Part shown: positions 63,750-64,000 of the stretch, in pieces
Position numbering within the stretch: the stretch's first letter is position 1
Layout: the number at the start of each line of letters is the position of its first letter
DNA from: Mesostigma viride
Taxonomy: Eukaryota; Streptophyta; Mesostigmatophyceae; Mesostigmatales; Mesostigmataceae
Assembly: GCA_009746045.1 (NCBI GenBank)
Contig: RPFO01000015.1
Span: forward strand, 2,202,998-2,266,997
DNA: 64,000 nucleotides
Reading direction: 5' to 3'
Position numbers and translations under genes: made by a program
The notes under the pieces: model-generated
Databases searched by the model: none
What the model was told of the DNA's origin: nothing
The model's input: the letters and a program-made list of their open reading frames with translations, nothing else

Positions 63750-64000
63750 GCGCCACCTCCCTCGCGGCACTCCCTCGGTCGCCTCCGTTCAATCTCCCGC
63801 CGCATTCCCTGCTCGCGTCATCGATAAACACCAGAAAACCTACGCGGGTATTCTGCACACGGCTGATTGGATTGCTCTTTTCGCGGACCTCAACGCCCAG
63901 GGACGTGCGTGGCTGTTCTCGCTTTCCTTGCGGAGTGTGGGCTCGGCGTACCTTCGTGCTCTTCCCATGGCCCCCCATTCGCCTTGGCTCCCAGCCACTA
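63750..64000 (+). mobile_element. LINE copy 2, runs past the window end
   Basis: Starts GCGCCACCTCCCTCGCGGCA and is homologous to copy 1 from about 63,904 (ACGTGCGTGGCTGTTCTCGC); it has ~150 bp more 5' sequence, coding for KHQKTYAGILHTADWIALFA. Preceded by CATATGCATATATAATGACA, the same satellite sequence at which copy 1 begins. Cut off by the window end. Confidence 0.75.

Overview
The window looks like nuclear DNA of a green alga, probably a chlorophyte. Its only recognisable host gene, the 3' end of the CCR4-NOT scaffold gene CNOT1, has GT-AG introns and a TGTAA-type poly(A) signal. The rest (about 3.5 to 64 kb) is a nest of transposons, virus-derived genes and repeats. No tRNA, rRNA or CRISPR array was seen.

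Layout. 0.16-3.5 kb: last four coding exons of CNOT1, with a Tc1/mariner-type MITE in one intron. 4.6-9.3 kb: a truncated minus-strand Copia-like element carrying a DNA transposon, which carries a larger MITE; it sits in an older retroelement (9.3-12.4 kb). 12.4-16.6 kb: a 4.2-kb palindrome whose ~1.59-kb arms each hold the same two small genes. Two copies of a ~550-bp dyad-symmetric array of eight 12-bp boxes lie in its centre and just outside its right arm. 17.5-18.9 and 33.4-44.7 kb: a compact virus-like gene island (nucleocytovirus-like) with an OTU protease, C-x9-C-x8/9-C-x2-H knuckle proteins (one with an F-box-like segment), a repetitive fibre protein with a LamG-like end, a coiled coil plus J-domain-like gene, an ADP-ribosyltransferase-fold protein and small membrane proteins. 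A young LTR element (18,900-33,428, 5-bp TSD) splits one of these genes and itself contains a second young element (21,879-30,328, 5-bp TSD).

44.7-54.6 kb is repeat-rich: GTTGCACC octamer arrays in a higher-order repeat, ~170-bp and ~186-bp satellites, a second palindrome carrying another gene pair (48.3-50.0 kb), three abutting tetranucleotide arrays, and a young TRIM-like element with 337-bp LTRs. 54.7-62.2 kb is a Ty3/Gypsy chromovirus copy with an unusual extra ORF region after its chromodomain. 62.4-64 kb has the ~186-bp satellite again, inverted, with two head-to-tail LINE copies (restriction-like-endonuclease type) at the same satellite site.

Themes. Virus-derived genes and LTR elements are treated as fossils: families, parts and approximate state are given, not their individual lesions. 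The most unusual items are the eight-box dyad arrays, the two inverted gene-pair palindromes, the recurrent C-x9-C knuckle family, an 18-bp motif shared by the palindrome arms and the virus-like island, the gag-IN-AP-RT domain order of the Copia-like family, and the LINE's apparent satellite target.
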